Made by a program: the position numbers and the translations under genes. Positions 9,790-18,785 of a DNA stretch of 64,000 bases are shown here, one piece after another (the stretch's first letter is position 1; every line of letters starts with the position of its first letter). Location: positions 434,001-498,000 of the forward strand of contig NZ_JACSZW010000002.1 in NCBI RefSeq assembly GCF_014472395.1. The letters run 5' to 3'. A model generated the notes under the pieces. It searched no databases, had not been told where the DNA came from, and saw nothing but the letters and a program-made list of their open reading frames with translations. The DNA is from Pedobacter sp. N36a. Its GTDB lineage: Bacteria; Bacteroidota; Bacteroidia; Sphingobacteriales; Sphingobacteriaceae.

Positions 9790-10645
9790 GAAACTGTGAT
9801 AAGGTAATGAAGATGATTGCGATTAGAGCCAGCGCCAAACCTAGATAATTGAGGTTGTTCAGCTTTTCTTTAAATAGCAATATGCCAACCAGCGTACCCA
9901 GAATAATCACGCCGGTATTCATCGCCGCAAATACCGTAGATGGATTTTCAGCCATTGCGCGGTGTGCTTTCAGGTAAAAAAGAATATTTCCGAAATTGAA
10001 AAGTCCTAGTATCGCTCCGCAGGCAAAATTGACAAGTTCTAGTTTTTGCTTTTTAAAAAGGGACAGGTAAATGATGCCCAGAAGAGATAAAATGAAAGCA
10101 ATGGCGAAGGTCAGGATTAAGGAACTCGTATAAGCCAGGTCTTTGATCTGTGCGATTTGTTTAAACAGAATGTCAATAAAGCCAAAACCAAAGAAAACCA
10201 GCAGGGGATAAATCCAGCTGCCACCAGATGTCGGGGCATTGGATTTACGGTACAGCGTGAAAATAATCGCTGCAAAACCAAAAAACAAGCCTAAGATTTT
10301 TAAGGTATTAAACTGATCTCCGAATAGGAAATAGGCTGCCAGGATCGAAATAAACAAAGATAATCGCTGTGCAATATCTGTTCTTACAATCCCTATGCTT
10401 CTAATGGATGCGCCGAGGAACCAAAATACCAGGGGTAATAAAATACCTAATCCCAGATAAACAGGTGATATTTTGGCAGTTGTTAATTCTGAAACCGAAG
10501 GTTTGAAGAAGAAGAGACTCAAAGCAATCGCAAATAGATAGTTCCAGGTGATCGCTTGTAAAATATTTATTTTATATCGGCGTGCGAGTTTCAATAGAAC
10601 AGCGACAGTAACGCTGCAAAAAATGCTAATGATTAAATAGATCAT
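9779..10645 (-). CDS. EamA/DMT superfamily transporter
   Basis: The 288-residue hydrophobic protein shows about ten predicted membrane segments arranged as two EamA-type halves, with the second half ending in FKEKLNNLNYLGLALALIAI, a usual EamA signature. Such proteins export or import small metabolites; the substrate cannot be told. Its start overlaps the ribD stop by 4 bp (ATGA type), which suggests translational coupling within the ribD-DMT-yigZ operon. A link to riboflavin is possible from context but has no direct support. Confidence 0.87.
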   Translation of the reverse strand: MIYLIISIFCSVTVAVLLKLARRYKINILQAITWNYLFAIALSLFFFKPSVSELTTAKISPVYLGLGILLPLVFWFLGASIRSIGIVRTDIAQRLSLFISILAAYFLFGDQFNTLKILGLFFGFAAIIFTLYRKSNAPTSGGSWIYPLLVFFGFGFIDILFKQIAQIKDLAYTSSLILTFAIAFILSLLGIIYLSLFKKQKLELVNFACGAILGLFNFGNILFYLKAHRAMAENPSTVFAAMNTGVIILGTLVGILLFKEKLNNLNYLGLALALIAIIFITLSQFHAI

Positions 10646-11700
10646 GCTTCTTGGTTATTTTGATAAATCTTTAGCTGATCATTTCCAATCTGATGCGCTG
10701 CGCTAATGATTTTATTAATCTTTGGTGCGGGGATGCCATCGGTCCAGGCATCTTTTGAAGTAAATACCCGGGCTTCATCCCATAATCCAGCTTCAATAAA
10801 TTGGTTCAGCAGATGTGCGCCTCCATCAATAATAACGGATTGTATGTCCATTAAGTACAATTGAAAAGCAATCTTTTGAGGCAGGTAGAAAGACATGTCT
10901 TCCATTTGGATGAAGTGTGTGTTTTCGATTACATCAGTTTTTATTTCGTTGAATATGAATGTTTTAATATGGTTGTTGTAAATGTGATGTGTAATTGGGA
11001 CTTCCAGATTTCGATCGATGATGATCCGGATTGGATTTCTGCCGGGCCATTCTCTGGAGTTCAGCTGTGGGTTGTCGACCATAGCAGTTGTTTTACCAAC
11101 GATGACCGCGTCTTCTTCTGTTCTCCATTTATGAACCAGACGTTTGGCCAGCGGACCAGAGATCCATTTTTGTTCTTCTTTTATCGGGGCAAAATAGCCG
11201 TTGGCTGTATTTGCCCATTTTAGGATGATATAAGGTCTCTGCTGACGAATTCTGGTGAAAAACCGACGGTTTAAATGAGCGCATTCTTTGTCGAGGATAC
11301 CAGAAACAACAGCTATGCCTGCATTTTTCAATTTAGTAATGCCTTTTCCGTCTACTGCATCAAAGGGGTCTTTGTTACCAATAACAACTCTTTTAACCTG
11401 ATGTCTGATCAGGAGATCTGCACAAGGAGGTGTTTTGCCAAAATGGGCACAAGGTTCCAGACTAACATATGCTGTTGCTTGTTTTAACAATAATGCGCCT
11501 TCTGTTTCCCCATATTTAGCAAATACCGCTTTTATAGCATTTACTTCGGCATGTGCTTCCCCGATTTTCTGATGGTATCCTTCTCCAATAATGACCCCAT
11601 TTGTAACGATCACACACCCTACCATTGGGTTTGGACTCACGTTTCCAGCGCCAAGAATAGCGAGCTCCAAACATCTTTTAATATATAATTCGTCGGCCAT
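10642..11700 (-). CDS. ribD: Bifunctional diaminohydroxyphosphoribosylaminopyrimidine deaminase / 5-amino-6-(5-phosphoribosylamino)uracil reductase
   Basis: RibD catalyses the second and third steps of riboflavin synthesis from GTP. The deaminase domain has the zinc ligands His50 (HAEVNAI), Cys84 and Cys93 (SLEPCAHFGKTPPC) and the catalytic Glu52. The reductase domain follows from about residue 150, with DAVIVGKTTAMVDNPQLN and VIIDGGAHLLNQFI. The length of 352 is normal. It is the first gene of the operon and is divergent from prmC with only 48 bp between starts. Other riboflavin genes are not in the window. Confidence 0.95.
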   Translation of the reverse strand: MADELYIKRCLELAILGAGNVSPNPMVGCVIVTNGVIIGEGYHQKIGEAHAEVNAIKAVFAKYGETEGALLLKQATAYVSLEPCAHFGKTPPCADLLIRHQVKRVVIGNKDPFDAVDGKGITKLKNAGIAVVSGILDKECAHLNRRFFTRIRQQRPYIILKWANTANGYFAPIKEEQKWISGPLAKRLVHKWRTEEDAVIVGKTTAMVDNPQLNSREWPGRNPIRIIIDRNLEVPITHHIYNNHIKTFIFNEIKTDVIENTHFIQMEDMSFYLPQKIAFQLYLMDIQSVIIDGGAHLLNQFIEAGLWDEARVFTSKDAWTDGIPAPKINKIISAAHQIGNDQLKIYQNNQEA

Positions 11701-11734
11701 TGGGGCAAAAGTAAGGTATATTGTTCGATTTACT

Positions 11735-11742
11735 TACTTTTG
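11735..11742 (+). promoter_or_regulatory. Bacteroidota-type -7 box before prmC
   Basis: TACTTTTG matches the TAnnTTTG consensus of Bacteroidota sigma-A promoters and lies 6 bp before the ATG at 11749, which would give a leaderless or nearly leaderless mRNA. No convincing -33 TTTG is seen 19 bp upstream, so this is tentative. Confidence 0.4.
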
Positions 11743-11748
11743 CAGGGC

Positions 11749-12597
11749 ATGAATTTAAGCCAGTTATTAGCGCATTTTAAGACAGAATTGAAAGATGTTT
11801 ATGAGGACGAGGAAGTTAAGTCGATTTTCTCGGTTGCTGTTGAACATTTGTTAAAGATCACGAGGAGCAGCCTGATGATGAATTGGGACAAAGAACTGAG
11901 CTTAGCAGTACAGGAGCAGTTTTATGCGGTTGCAGCTGGACTAAAGACACATAAACCCATTCAGTATCTTTTAGGAGAGGCCTATTTTTATGGATCATTC
12001 TTTATAGTCAATGAAGCGGTGTTAATTCCAAGACCAGAAACGGAAGAATTGGTAGATTGGATTTTAGAAGATCATCTTGCCGGTAAAACGGTGATTGATT
12101 TTGGAACAGGAAGCGGTTGTATTGCGATCAGCCTGAAAAAACATGTTGAAGCTTTAGACGTAACCGCGGTAGACCTATCTCAGGAGGCCTTATCAGTGGC
12201 CTCGGAAAATGCTTTGCGACTGGGGAGCCCTGTGAATTTTATTCATGCTGATATATTAAGCTTTAAGTCTGAGGCCCGATTCGATATCATCGTGAGCAAT
12301 CCACCCTATATCACCGGAAAGGAAATGGCCGAAATGCATCAGAACGTTTTGGCACATGAACCTCATCTGGCGCTATTTGTTCCAGACGAAAGACCTTTGC
12401 TATTTTATGAAGCAGTTGCTGATTTTGCAGTTAGCAATCTAAAAAAAAATGGAAAACTGTTCTTCGAAATCAATGAATACTTATCCGAAGAAACGATTCA
12501 GATGCTGAAAGATAAAGGCTTTGAATTCATATCATTAAGAAAAGATATGCAAGGAAAACCAAGAATGATTCTTGCGTCAAAAGTTGTTCGTAGCTAA
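11749..12597 (+). CDS. prmC: Peptide chain release factor N5-glutamine methyltransferase
   Basis: PrmC (HemK) methylates the glutamine of the GGQ motif in release factors 1 and 2 using S-adenosylmethionine. The 282-residue protein has the N-terminal helical domain, the IPRPETEE motif (93-100), the SAM loop DFGTGSGCIA (117-126) and the substrate-binding NPPY (184-187). I start at ATG 11749 rather than an in-frame TTG 9 bp upstream because the TTG falls in a likely -7 promoter box. It is convergent with xerD, 15 bp apart, with no obvious terminator between them. Confidence 0.95.
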   Translation: MNLSQLLAHFKTELKDVYEDEEVKSIFSVAVEHLLKITRSSLMMNWDKELSLAVQEQFYAVAAGLKTHKPIQYLLGEAYFYGSFFIVNEAVLIPRPETEELVDWILEDHLAGKTVIDFGTGSGCIAISLKKHVEALDVTAVDLSQEALSVASENALRLGSPVNFIHADILSFKSEARFDIIVSNPPYITGKEMAEMHQNVLAHEPHLALFVPDERPLLFYEAVADFAVSNLKKNGKLFFEINEYLSEETIQMLKDKGFEFISLRKDMQGKPRMILASKVVRS

Positions 12598-12612
12598 GCT
12601 AACGCCTACCTT

Positions 12613-13512
12613 TTAACTCCTGGGGTGGAATCCAGTAATGATTTCCCTTAAATAATTTCTGTCAAGATGTGTATAAATTTCCGTCGTAGTAATACTGGAA
12701 TGTCCGAGCATTTCTTGTACCGCACGCAGATCTGCACCGCCTTCAATCAGATGAGTGGCAAAGGAATGACGGAAGGTGTGGGGACTGATGCTTTTCTTTA
12801 ATCCTGCGGCTAAAGCCAGGTCTTTGATGATCGTAAACACGGATATTCTCGACAAACCTGTTCCTCGGCGGTTTAGAAAAATATAATCTTCGTAGCCTTT
12901 TTTGATGGGAATGTGGACACGACTGGATTCCAGGTAAATCTTAATATACTTCAATGCCACAGCACCAATGGGGATAATCCGTTCTTTATTCCCTTTTCCT
13001 ACAATCTTTACAAATTCGCTTTCTGCAAAGATATTGGAGATCCTGATATTGGTCAGCTCCGAAACCCGTAATCCACAGCTGTACAAGAGTTCAATAATTG
13101 CCTTATTTCTCATGCCCTCTGGTTTTGATGCATCAATTGCCTCGATCAAAGCATTGATTTCTTCAATATTCAAAACATCGGGTAATTTTTTACCTAATCT
13201 TGGTGTCTCCAGCAAAGCGGAAGGATCTTCTTCAATAATCTGTTCCAGCATGAGGAAGCTGAAAAATGATTTTAAGCCAGAGATCACCCTTGCCTGTGTA
13301 CTGGGTAACATCCCCAGATCATTGATCCAGCTGATAAATTTTTTTAAATCCGCTGGTTTGATTTCTTTCACTGAAGGCTTCTCTTCAACAGATTCAAAAT
13401 ATTGAAACAGTTTTTGAACATCATTGATATAGGCCGCAATGGAGTTGCCTGAAAGCGAGCGCTCCAATTTCAAATAGGCTTTAAAAGCCGGTATATAGGG
13501 GTTATTAATCAC
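12613..13512 (-). CDS. xerD: Site-specific tyrosine recombinase, XerC/XerD type
   Basis: This is a 299-residue tyrosine recombinase that resolves chromosome dimers at dif sites. The N-terminal SAM-like core-binding domain covers about residues 1-95. The catalytic residues are all present: Arg149 (CGLRVSEL), Lys173 (GKGNKER), His245 and Arg248 (HTFRHSFATHL), His271 (LGHSS) and the nucleophile Tyr280 (EIYTH). The length and the housekeeping surroundings (aroQ, prmC) favour a chromosomal Xer recombinase over a mobile-element integrase. Whether XerC or XerD is the better name is not certain without the second copy. Confidence 0.9.
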   Translation of the reverse strand: MINNPYIPAFKAYLKLERSLSGNSIAAYINDVQKLFQYFESVEEKPSVKEIKPADLKKFISWINDLGMLPSTQARVISGLKSFFSFLMLEQIIEEDPSALLETPRLGKKLPDVLNIEEINALIEAIDASKPEGMRNKAIIELLYSCGLRVSELTNIRISNIFAESEFVKIVGKGNKERIIPIGAVALKYIKIYLESSRVHIPIKKGYEDYIFLNRRGTGLSRISVFTIIKDLALAAGLKKSISPHTFRHSFATHLIEGGADLRAVQEMLGHSSITTTEIYTHLDRNYLREIITGFHPRS

Positions 13513-13543
13513 ACAAAAATTTTCTACTGTAAGTTTTTAGCTT

Positions 13544-13551
13544 TAAGTTTG
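13544..13551 (+). promoter_or_regulatory. Possible -7 box before aroQ
   Basis: TAAGTTTG fits TAnnTTTG and lies 5 bp before the aroQ ATG in the 44-bp divergent gap to xerD. Like the prmC case it would leave almost no leader. A matching -33 element is not obvious. Confidence 0.35.
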
Positions 13552-13556
13552 AGCTA

Positions 13557-13976
13557 ATGAAGATACAAATTATTAACGGCCCAAATTTAAACCTTTTAGG
13601 CGTCCGCGAACCAGGAATCTATGGAAATTTAGGTTTTGATGAATATATCACGCAATTGAGAACCATGTACAGCATCCTTCAAATCGATTACTATCAGAGT
13701 AATGTAGAAGGTGAACTGATCAATAAATTGCATGAAGTGGGTTTTGAATATGATGGTATCGTAATCAATGCTGGGGGCTATACGCATACTTCTGTGGCAT
13801 TGGCAGATGCGATTGCCGCTATAAATACTCCTGTAATAGAGGTTCATGTGTCTAATATCTACGCCAGAGAAGAATACAGACATGTTTCCCTGACCGGAAA
13901 GAACTGTAAAGGCGTGCTAACTGGGTTTGGCCTGGATGGTTACCGCTTAGCGATTGAAAGTCTTTTGAAAAGCTAA
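13557..13976 (+). CDS. aroQ: Type II 3-dehydroquinate dehydratase
   Basis: AroQ converts 3-dehydroquinate to 3-dehydroshikimate in the shikimate pathway. The 139-residue protein is of normal length for the dodecameric type II enzyme. Visible landmarks are NGPNLNLLG (8-15), the active-site Tyr22 (GIYG), YQSNVEGELI, NAGGYTHTS and EVHVSN with His97. The usual SNIHARE motif reads SNIYARE. The M28 peptidase gene follows 8 bp later, so the two are probably cotranscribed. Confidence 0.95.
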   Translation: MKIQIINGPNLNLLGVREPGIYGNLGFDEYITQLRTMYSILQIDYYQSNVEGELINKLHEVGFEYDGIVINAGGYTHTSVALADAIAAINTPVIEVHVSNIYAREEYRHVSLTGKNCKGVLTGFGLDGYRLAIESLLKS

Positions 13977-13984
13977 GGATTGAC

Positions 13985-14947
13985 ATGATGAAAAAGATTT
14001 TTTTATCTGCAGTATGCGTTGTGATCAGCGCAGCTGCTTTAGCGCAGGCAGACATTACTGAAAAGGAAATTAAAGAGCACATCTGGACATTGGCATCGCC
14101 GAAGATGAAAGGGCGTTTTCCTGGAACTGCCGAAAACAAAAAGACAGTTAACTATTTGGTAAAGCAGTTCAAAAAATCAGGAATTGCAGCTTATAATGGA
14201 AGTTATATCCAGGAGTTTACCGCCAAAATGAGGGTAAAAAAAGGAGTACAGGATACGCCTTATGTGAAAACTCAGAATGTAATCGGTTACATTGAAGGTT
14301 CCGATCCAGTTTTAAAGCAGGAGTTCATTGTGATTGGTGCGCATTATGACCATTTAGGAATGGGAGGGGCTTCTTCCAAAAAACCAGATACGGTAGGCAT
14401 TCATTTAGGTGCTGATGACAATGCCAGCGGTACCGCTGCACTTTTGGAAATCGCAGAAAAACTGGCTGCAAATAAAGCTTCATTGAAACGCAGTGTGATG
14501 GTGATTGCTTTTGGCGCAGAGGAACAGGGTCTATTGGGTTCTAAATATTTCACAGAACATCCACTGGTTCCTTTGTCTCAGATAAAACTGATGATCAATA
14601 TGGATATGGTAGGGAGGATGAATTCAGAAAAACACCTGTATATGGGCGGCGCGGCTACATTTGATGGCGGTGTGGAATTGTTGACGAAGCTGGGGCCGGA
14701 AATCGGTGTTCATCCCTTCGTGAACCATTATGATGTTGGCGGTTCAGATCATGTTTCCTTTTACAAGAAAGATATCCCGGTATTGGGATTTCATACGGGT
14801 GGTCACCCGCAGTACCATACTCCGGAAGACGACAGAAGATTGATCAATGTACCAGGTGAAAAACTGGTTTGTGATTATATCTATAAGGTTTTAACGACAG
14901 TAGCCAACAGACCAGGGCCGATTATTTTTGTCCCTGAAAAGAAATAA
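13985..14947 (+). CDS. Secreted M28 family zinc metallopeptidase
   Basis: The 320-residue protein begins with a signal peptide (residues 1-20, ending ALA-QA). The M28 aminopeptidase domain shows the cocatalytic zinc ligands in order: HYDHLG near 119, GADDNASG near 141, GAEEQGLLG near 176, NMDMVGRM near 205 and GGSDHVSF near 255. It probably trims peptides in the periplasm or outside the cell. Two adjacent start codons (MM) are possible. It follows aroQ by 8 bp and is ended by an exceptionally strong hairpin at 14972-15024. Confidence 0.92.
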   Translation: MMKKIFLSAVCVVISAAALAQADITEKEIKEHIWTLASPKMKGRFPGTAENKKTVNYLVKQFKKSGIAAYNGSYIQEFTAKMRVKKGVQDTPYVKTQNVIGYIEGSDPVLKQEFIVIGAHYDHLGMGGASSKKPDTVGIHLGADDNASGTAALLEIAEKLAANKASLKRSVMVIAFGAEEQGLLGSKYFTEHPLVPLSQIKLMINMDMVGRMNSEKHLYMGGAATFDGGVELLTKLGPEIGVHPFVNHYDVGGSDHVSFYKKDIPVLGFHTGGHPQYHTPEDDRRLINVPGEKLVCDYIYKVLTTVANRPGPIIFVPEKK

Positions 14948-14971
14948 TTATTAAAATTTATCATGTACTTG

Positions 14972-15024
14972 AAAAATTCCCTTACCAACCCATTGTTTAA
15001 TCATGGGTTGGTAAGGGAATTTTT
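14972..15024. terminator. Perfect 21-bp bidirectional terminator
   Basis: Arms 14972-14992 and 15004-15024 are perfectly complementary around an 11-nt loop (TTGTTTAATCA), with A5 at the left end and T-run at the right end. It can stop transcription from the M28 gene (plus) and from the glycosyltransferase gene (minus, ending 15097). Confidence 0.85.
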
Positions 15025-15096
15025 TATGGCTAACTGAAGTTTCAACAGCTATGTTTTCTTTTCAAAGAAAATGAAAGCAGCATGCTCAATATAGAT

Positions 15097-16116
15097 TTAA
15101 ATACCTAATCCGCTAAAGAATCTGATTTTCTTAATGAAATAGGCATATACAATACTTGAAGAATAGTGCCCGGTATGTTTGTGGTAGGCAATCTGCTGTT
15201 TTGTCCTTTTCTTTCCATTGGTAAATATGTTCTGGAAGAAATGAAAATGAGCCTTGCTGACTGCCATCGCGAAATCTACTTTACCCTGTGCCAGGAAGTG
15301 AACTAAGGCTACGAAATCTATAAAAAAACGAATGAAGATCCTGAAATAAGCATCTGATAATGGCAGGTTTTTCTGCATAATGATCAGGTTATTTCTGAAA
15401 TTCAGATAGGTTTTATAAGGGTTATTGGCATTCAATGTACCACCGCCAACATGGTATATTTCGGCATCAGGACAGTACATGATTTTATAGCCCATGTTTT
15501 TTAATCTCCAGCAAAGATCAATTTCTTCCATATGTGCGAAGAAGTCAGCATCTAAGCCGCCGGATTCTTTCCAGCATTTGCTTCTAATAAATAGGGCGGC
15601 ACCACTTGCCCAGAAGATCTCTTTTGCGTCGTTATATTGACCCTGATCGTCTTCTACGGTATCAAACAAACGTCCTCTGCAGAAGGGGAAGCAATGTAAG
15701 TCCAGGTATCCACCGGCAGCACCCGCATATTCAAATTTAGTTTTGTCTTTTTGCCATTTGATCTTCGGTTGTGCAGCGGCGATTTTATCATCCTTTTCCA
15801 TCAGGTCGATCACCGGTTGAATCCAGTTTACAGGTACTTCAACATCAGAATTTAGTAATACATAATATTCTGCATCAACCTGATCCAATAACCTGCGGTA
15901 ACCTTCCGCAAAGCCATAATTTCCATCATTTTGAATTAAACGGATTTCCGGATAAATGTGACGCACAAATGCGACAGAGTCATCTGTAGAGGCATTGTCG
16001 CCCACTATAATTTGTAAATTGGGATAGGAGGACCGTACCACTCCCGGTAAAAATTTTTCCAGAAGTGTTTTTCCGTTCCAATTTAAAATTACTACTGCTA
16101 CACTTGCTGCTGTCAT
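15097..16116 (-). CDS. Glycosyltransferase family 2 protein
   Basis: The 339-residue GT-A fold enzyme has VVILNWNGKTLLEKFLPG at the N-terminus, GDNASTDDS, and the metal-binding NSDVEV (DxD-like) motif; later CWRLKNMGYK fits rhamnosyltransferase-like GT2 enzymes. It probably adds a sugar to a surface polysaccharide or lipid. I start at ATG 16116, whose ATGA overlaps the stop of the upstream acyltransferase gene, instead of an in-frame ATG 27 bp upstream. The overlap implies translational coupling and a shared job in outer membrane lipid or glycan assembly. Confidence 0.9.
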   Translation of the reverse strand: MTAASVAVVILNWNGKTLLEKFLPGVVRSSYPNLQIIVGDNASTDDSVAFVRHIYPEIRLIQNDGNYGFAEGYRRLLDQVDAEYYVLLNSDVEVPVNWIQPVIDLMEKDDKIAAAQPKIKWQKDKTKFEYAGAAGGYLDLHCFPFCRGRLFDTVEDDQGQYNDAKEIFWASGAALFIRSKCWKESGGLDADFFAHMEEIDLCWRLKNMGYKIMYCPDAEIYHVGGGTLNANNPYKTYLNFRNNLIIMQKNLPLSDAYFRIFIRFFIDFVALVHFLAQGKVDFAMAVSKAHFHFFQNIFTNGKKRTKQQIAYHKHTGHYSSSIVYAYFIKKIRFFSGLGI

Positions 16117-16994
16117 GATGCGTATTCTCGTTTTGTTTTCCATCGCCTATGGCTCCAAAGCCAGTAAGCAGGTTCTTCGTTAATAATTTGTTCCAGTAAA
16201 CTAAAATGGGTATTGGTGATTTCGTGTGCTTTGGTTTCTTTTGGGACTGGACAGATCGGCACGCAATCTACTTCGTAATAACCTCTTTTGAGGTATTTCA
16301 ATTTAAAGTAAAAGATAGGTCTATTCGTTTGTAAAGCGATTTTTTCTAAGCCTAATAAGGCCGCAGTATCCTGATGCAGGAAATTTAGCCAATAGTGGGC
16401 TTCTCCTGTAACCGGACTTTGATCACTCGCAAAGCAGAACATTGTGGCTTCATTTCTTGTGCTGGCAAGGCTGCGCAATGTTTGTCGCATGGGCACACCA
16501 ACATTGCCATATTTGCTCCTCATCTTGAGAAACCAGTTGTCAAAAACCTTGTTGTTGAGCGGCTTATAGATTACATATGCTTTTTTGGAAAGCTGTGCGC
16601 CCAATGCCAGCATTCCCCATTCCCAATTGCCATAATGACCGGTACAGGCCAATACGCTTTCTCCTCTGTTAAAATATTCCTCGACTAAATGCAGGTTGGT
16701 AAATTTGACACGTTTTTGGACTTCCTTTTTAGAGATGGACTGCATTTTGATCACCTCAACAGTTAAATCAGCGAAATACCTAAAAAACCTTTTCTCAATA
16801 GTGATGATTTCTTCTATACTTTTTTCTGGGAAGGAATTGACAAGATTTTCACGCACTACTTTCTTTCTATAGCCTACAATATAATAGATTACATAGTAAC
16901 AGATTGCCGAAATTAAGTACAGCAGCTGGATAGGCAGGAGGGATAAAAAGTTTAAAAAAACTACTCCTATATAAGAAAAGCTTTTTTTTATCAT
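16113..16994 (-). CDS. LpxL/HtrB-type lysophospholipid (lipid A) acyltransferase
   Basis: The 293-residue protein has an N-terminal membrane anchor (about residues 10-40) and the catalytic HX4E motif His120-Glu125 (GHYGNWEWG) of the lipid A late acyltransferase family. The length is normal. It would transfer an acyl chain to a lipid A precursor or related glycolipid at the inner membrane. It is followed by a GT2 gene through an ATGA overlap. The specific acyl position cannot be read from sequence. Confidence 0.92.
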   Translation of the reverse strand: MIKKSFSYIGVVFLNFLSLLPIQLLYLISAICYYVIYYIVGYRKKVVRENLVNSFPEKSIEEIITIEKRFFRYFADLTVEVIKMQSISKKEVQKRVKFTNLHLVEEYFNRGESVLACTGHYGNWEWGMLALGAQLSKKAYVIYKPLNNKVFDNWFLKMRSKYGNVGVPMRQTLRSLASTRNEATMFCFASDQSPVTGEAHYWLNFLHQDTAALLGLEKIALQTNRPIFYFKLKYLKRGYYEVDCVPICPVPKETKAHEITNTHFSLLEQIINEEPAYWLWSHRRWKTKREYAS

Positions 16995-17032
16995 TATTTT
17001 GGCGGATTAAGATTGCAAACATAAAATAACAG

Positions 17033-17638
17033 ATGCAAAGTTTAGCTATATTCCCCCTTTTTTATCTTCCCCCAGTAAGTTATTTCAAAGAATTGAAGCG
17101 TTTTGGAAACGAATTTTTACTGGAAAAAGAGGAACATTTTCCAAAACAAACCTTCAGAAACCGGGCTACAGTTTACTCACCTAATGGGAGTTTAGACCTG
17201 ATCGTTCCGGTGATCCGCGGTAAAAAATTACACACCAAAATGAAGGATGTAAAAATCAGTAATGATTTCAACTGGCAGCGCTTACATTGGAAGAGTTTGG
17301 AGAGCTGTTACCGCAATTCTGCTTATTTCGAATATTATGAAGATGAGTTTGCACGTTTTTATCATGAAAAATTCGATTCTCTTTTTGATTACAATCAGGA
17401 AATCATGGATTGGCTATTCAAGCAACTCAAGATCACGCCTAAATTTGAGCTGACTGAAGAATATTATGATGAGGTTACGGCGGAACTTGATTTTCGTTCC
17501 GGACCAGTATTTAAAAAGCCTGAAGGTGATTTTAAGCCTTATTTTCAGGTGTTTGACGACAGGGCAGGATTTAAGCCAAACTTAAGTATTGTGGACTTGT
17601 TGTTTAACCAGGGCCCGCAAGCGAAATCCTATTTTTAA
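17033..17638 (+). CDS. WbqC family protein
   Basis: The 201-residue protein fits the WbqC-like family: an N-terminal LPPVSYF stretch, a central LIVPVIRG element and DFNWQRLHWKSLESCYRNSAYF. WbqC proteins are found in O-antigen clusters and may act on amino-sugar groups, but the reaction is not established. Many Bacteroidota carry a single copy outside such clusters, as here. It ends 1 bp before the corA start, so the two genes are likely cotranscribed. Confidence 0.85.
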   Translation: MQSLAIFPLFYLPPVSYFKELKRFGNEFLLEKEEHFPKQTFRNRATVYSPNGSLDLIVPVIRGKKLHTKMKDVKISNDFNWQRLHWKSLESCYRNSAYFEYYEDEFARFYHEKFDSLFDYNQEIMDWLFKQLKITPKFELTEEYYDEVTAELDFRSGPVFKKPEGDFKPYFQVFDDRAGFKPNLSIVDLLFNQGPQAKSYF

Positions 17639-17639
17639 A

Positions 17640-18758
17640 ATGGCTAAACCAGCAAAGCACAAAAAGAAACGTCAGCATTTAGCGCTGCCACATGCCGGAT
17701 CTAGTCCGGGGATGGTTTATATTGACCCAAATGCATTAAAACCCGTTGTTACGCTGTACCGCTATAATGCGGACAGCTATGAAGAGCGGCAATTAACTGA
17801 CATTAGTATGCTGAAAACCCTCTTACAGGATAAAACGCATACGTTTTGGGTGGAGATTAAAGGCTTCAATTCTTTGGCTTTGTTTGAAACGTTAAGCAAG
17901 GATTTCGATGTAAACAAGCTGATTTTAGAGGACATTACCCGAACTTACCAGCGTCCGAAACAGGAAGAGTATGACCATCATGTTTTCGCAGTCAGCAGAA
18001 TGCTGCAGCTGGATGAAAATCAAAACCTGGAAAATCAGCAGTATTCGTTTTTGTTGACGGATAATGCACTGTTTACTTTTCAGGAGAAATATGAGGACTG
18101 CTTAGCGCCGGTGCGTTCCCGACTAAAAATAGGGAAGGGTAATATTCGGATTGGAGGGAGCAGCTACCTGATGTACGCCCTGATGGACATTATAATCGAT
18201 ACTTACTTTGAGATTCTGAGTGCCTGGGGTAATGAATTAGATAATATAGAGGACCGTTTATTTGATAAACCAGATAAGTCGGTCATGTTTGATACACAAT
18301 TGATCAAAAGAAATCTGATCAATATCCGAAGAGTAGCCTGGCCGGAACGGGATAAATTAAATGACATTCTGCGCAGTGACACACATTTGATCACGGATCA
18401 GACGAAAATGTATATCCGGGATGCTTACGATCATTGTATCCAGATTATAGATATTGTGGAGTCTCTAAAGGAGATTTCTGCGAGTAATATCGATATGTAT
18501 CTGTCTATTATCAGCAACCGGATGAATGAGATTATGAAGGTGCTGACCATTATTTCTTCTATTTTTATCCCTTTAACTTTTATTGCAGGAATATACGGAA
18601 TGAACTTTGCAAACGTTGATCCAATCAGCGGTAAAGTACTGCCTCAGAATATGCCGGAGCTCTATCAGGCGAATGGTTATGTGTATACGATGCTGGGCAT
18701 GGCTGCAATTGCAGTGCTGCAGGTCATATATTTCTGGCGCAAAGGATGGTTTAAATAA
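17640..18758 (+). CDS. corA: CorA-type magnesium/cobalt transporter
   Basis: The 372-residue protein has a large cytoplasmic domain, long stalk helices and two C-terminal membrane segments (about 310-335 and 345-365). The signature loop YGMNF, needed for the pore entrance, is present. I start at ATG 17640, since an in-frame TTG 51 bp upstream lies within the wbqC-like gene. The N-terminus is lysine-rich (AKHKKKRQH). With mgtE directly downstream this forms a double magnesium-uptake locus. Confidence 0.93.
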   Translation: MAKPAKHKKKRQHLALPHAGSSPGMVYIDPNALKPVVTLYRYNADSYEERQLTDISMLKTLLQDKTHTFWVEIKGFNSLALFETLSKDFDVNKLILEDITRTYQRPKQEEYDHHVFAVSRMLQLDENQNLENQQYSFLLTDNALFTFQEKYEDCLAPVRSRLKIGKGNIRIGGSSYLMYALMDIIIDTYFEILSAWGNELDNIEDRLFDKPDKSVMFDTQLIKRNLINIRRVAWPERDKLNDILRSDTHLITDQTKMYIRDAYDHCIQIIDIVESLKEISASNIDMYLSIISNRMNEIMKVLTIISSIFIPLTFIAGIYGMNFANVDPISGKVLPQNMPELYQANGYVYTMLGMAAIAVLQVIYFWRKGWFK

Positions 18759-18770
18759 CCCTGATTATTG

Positions 18771-18778
18771 TAACTTTG
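18771..18778 (+). promoter_or_regulatory. Possible -7 box before mgtE
   Basis: TAACTTTG matches TAnnTTTG and lies 7 bp before the mgtE ATG, in the 27-bp gap after corA. If active, mgtE can be transcribed separately with almost no leader. There is no clear -33 element. Confidence 0.35.
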
Positions 18779-18785
18779 GGAACAC

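Noticed and set aside
10861..11223. 120-codon plus-strand frame
   Set aside because: Antisense to ribD, whose domains and catalytic residues are clear; composition is Phe/Cys-rich and unlike a protein.
12968..13405. 145-codon plus-strand frame
   Set aside because: Antisense to xerD with intact catalytic residues.
12613..13512. Tyrosine recombinase as the integrase of the tRNA-Lys island
   Set aside because: It is 42 kb away, sits among housekeeping genes and has the length and motifs of XerC/XerD.
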